From positions 25,629 through 89,628 of IMG/VR virus record IMGVR_UViG_3300028920_000056: a DNA stretch of 64,000 bases. One strand, given 5' to 3'. Position numbers and translations under genes: made by a program. The notes under the pieces were generated by a model. It had not been told where the DNA came from. It was given only the letters and a program-made list of their open reading frames with translations, and searched no databases. The DNA is from a virus. How positions within the stretch are numbered: position 1 is the stretch's first letter; every line of letters begins with the position of its first letter. Below are positions 63,310 to 64,000 of this stretch, in pieces.

Positions 63310-64000
63310 ATGAGTTACATGAAAAAACCATATTTTGAAAATCCAAAAACAAAAGGTAGTGGAATAATTTGTGCAATACCTCAAGAAGGTAAATGCCCTG
63401 TAGGTTGTAAAGATTGTTTTTTCCAATCTGGTAGATCTTATTTAGAGCCATTGTCAGACAATCTTCCCAACATGCCATCTATAGAAATGGCAAAAAATCG
63501 AGTTGTCAGAATTAACGATGGAAACGATAGCAATATTGATAAAGAGGCCGTAATTAAAGCAACTCAGATATATCCAAATAAATTTTATAATACATCTATA
63601 CCTGACTTACGGTTATTTGATGCTCCTGTCGTATTAACAATTAATCCTGGAAATATAACAGATACTGATTTTAATGTAGTTACTCAAATACCAAAAAATT
63701 TAATGTTTGTAAGAATTCGTGTTAACACTTGGAATTTAGATAAAGTAGTATGGCCGGCAACACATCTTTATACTTCTAAAGGAGTTCCAGTAGTATTTAC
63801 TTTTATGGCTTATTATAATGAAATGGTTCCAGCAGAACACAAGTCTAATTATGATTTTAGAAAAAGAACACTGAATTCATATTGGTGCATAAGACCAGAA
63901 GCTTGGAAAAGAATTATGGACATGTATAAAAATAATAAATTAGTTTATTCATGTGGAGCCAATTATACTGGTACTATTTCATGTAAGAATTGCGGAAACT
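63310..64000 (+). CDS. Radical-SAM protein, 3' end outside window
   Basis: ATG 63310 with AAAGGAG SD; 230 codons are visible. CPVGCKDC (C-x3-C-x2-C, starting near residue 27) is the radical-SAM iron-sulfur motif, followed by FFQSGRSYL. Further on VVLTINPGNIT and LMFVRIRVNTWN fit the beta strands of the partial TIM barrel, and a second cysteine region (CGANYTGTISCKNC) begins near the window end, perhaps a further cluster. Phage radical-SAM enzymes modify nucleotides, RNA or peptides; the substrate cannot be told here. Confidence 0.82.
   Translation, partial: MSYMKKPYFENPKTKGSGIICAIPQEGKCPVGCKDCFFQSGRSYLEPLSDNLPNMPSIEMAKNRVVRINDGNDSNIDKEAVIKATQIYPNKFYNTSIPDLRLFDAPVVLTINPGNITDTDFNVVTQIPKNLMFVRIRVNTWNLDKVVWPATHLYTSKGVPVVFTFMAYYNEMVPAEHKSNYDFRKRTLNSYWCIRPEAWKRIMDMYKNNKLVYSCGANYTGTISCKNCGN

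Noticed and set aside
1-64000. tRNA genes
   Set aside because: No cloverleaf-like segment with a T-arm GTTCGAATC-type sequence was recognised by eye; a tRNAscan run would be needed to exclude them.

Overview
This window is part of the genome of a large, AT-rich, tailed phage with a contractile tail, distantly related to phage T4. The evidence is a set of T4-type proteins: large terminase (gp17), portal (gp20), prohead protease (gp21), scaffold (gp22), major capsid protein (gp23), neck protein (gp13-like), tail terminator (gp15-like), sheath (gp18), tube (gp19), gp26-like hub/chaperone protein, gp47/gp46, UvsX, UvsW, gp61-like primase, gp41-like helicase and a gp55-like late sigma factor. Nearly everything is on the + strand; one gene (24842-25216) is on the minus strand. 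The host cannot be named. Strong GGAGG-type ribosome sites make a host that uses Shine-Dalgarno (SD) initiation likely.

Layout. 1-4125: a small membrane/coiled-coil gene group, zinc-finger proteins and the late sigma factor. 4143-7704: small genes ending in possible terminase-small-subunit and accessory genes. 7697-18656: packaging and head cluster, with an HNH nuclease gene and an intein in the portal. 18681-31718: an accessory region with a minimal ligase-like protein, a candidate structured RNA, Hsp20, a repeat-rich Ig/FnIII-like protein, Cys-rich paralogues, an eight-gene tandem array with a ninth remnant, a ribbon-helix-helix (RHH) regulator and a WG-repeat protein. 31721-42691: neck, tail terminator, sheath, tube and gp26-like genes, interleaved with many small paralogues. 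42709-55758: recombination and replication. 55789-64000: small genes plus RtcB RNA ligase, a WGR-PARP protein, HNH nuclease, Rnl5-type RNA ligase and a radical-SAM protein cut by the window end.

Three features of organisation stand out. (1) Many small genes end in a conserved C-terminal peptide (K/R-G-L or E/R-I-F-K type) whose codons also supply the SD sequence of the next gene, joined by an RTGA stop/start overlap. These modules have been duplicated, truncated and frameshifted repeatedly. (2) A set of genes without an SD instead carries a CATAATTA or GATAAATA box at a nearly fixed 9-15 bases before the start codon, which suggests late-type promoters making leaderless mRNAs. (3) Four genes, including RtcB and the PARP, share a different upstream element, TTCGACA-N6-TATAAT followed by a strong SD.

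Single-locus surprises are: a probable +1 programmed frameshift (UUU CGU C) extending the gp26-like protein by about 90 residues; a probable AUU start in the gp15-like gene; two inteins (portal, with HNH nuclease; DnaB helicase P-loop, mini-intein); paired palindromes upstream of the RHH gene; and a WGR-PARP enzyme with an intact H-Y-E triad beside RtcB.
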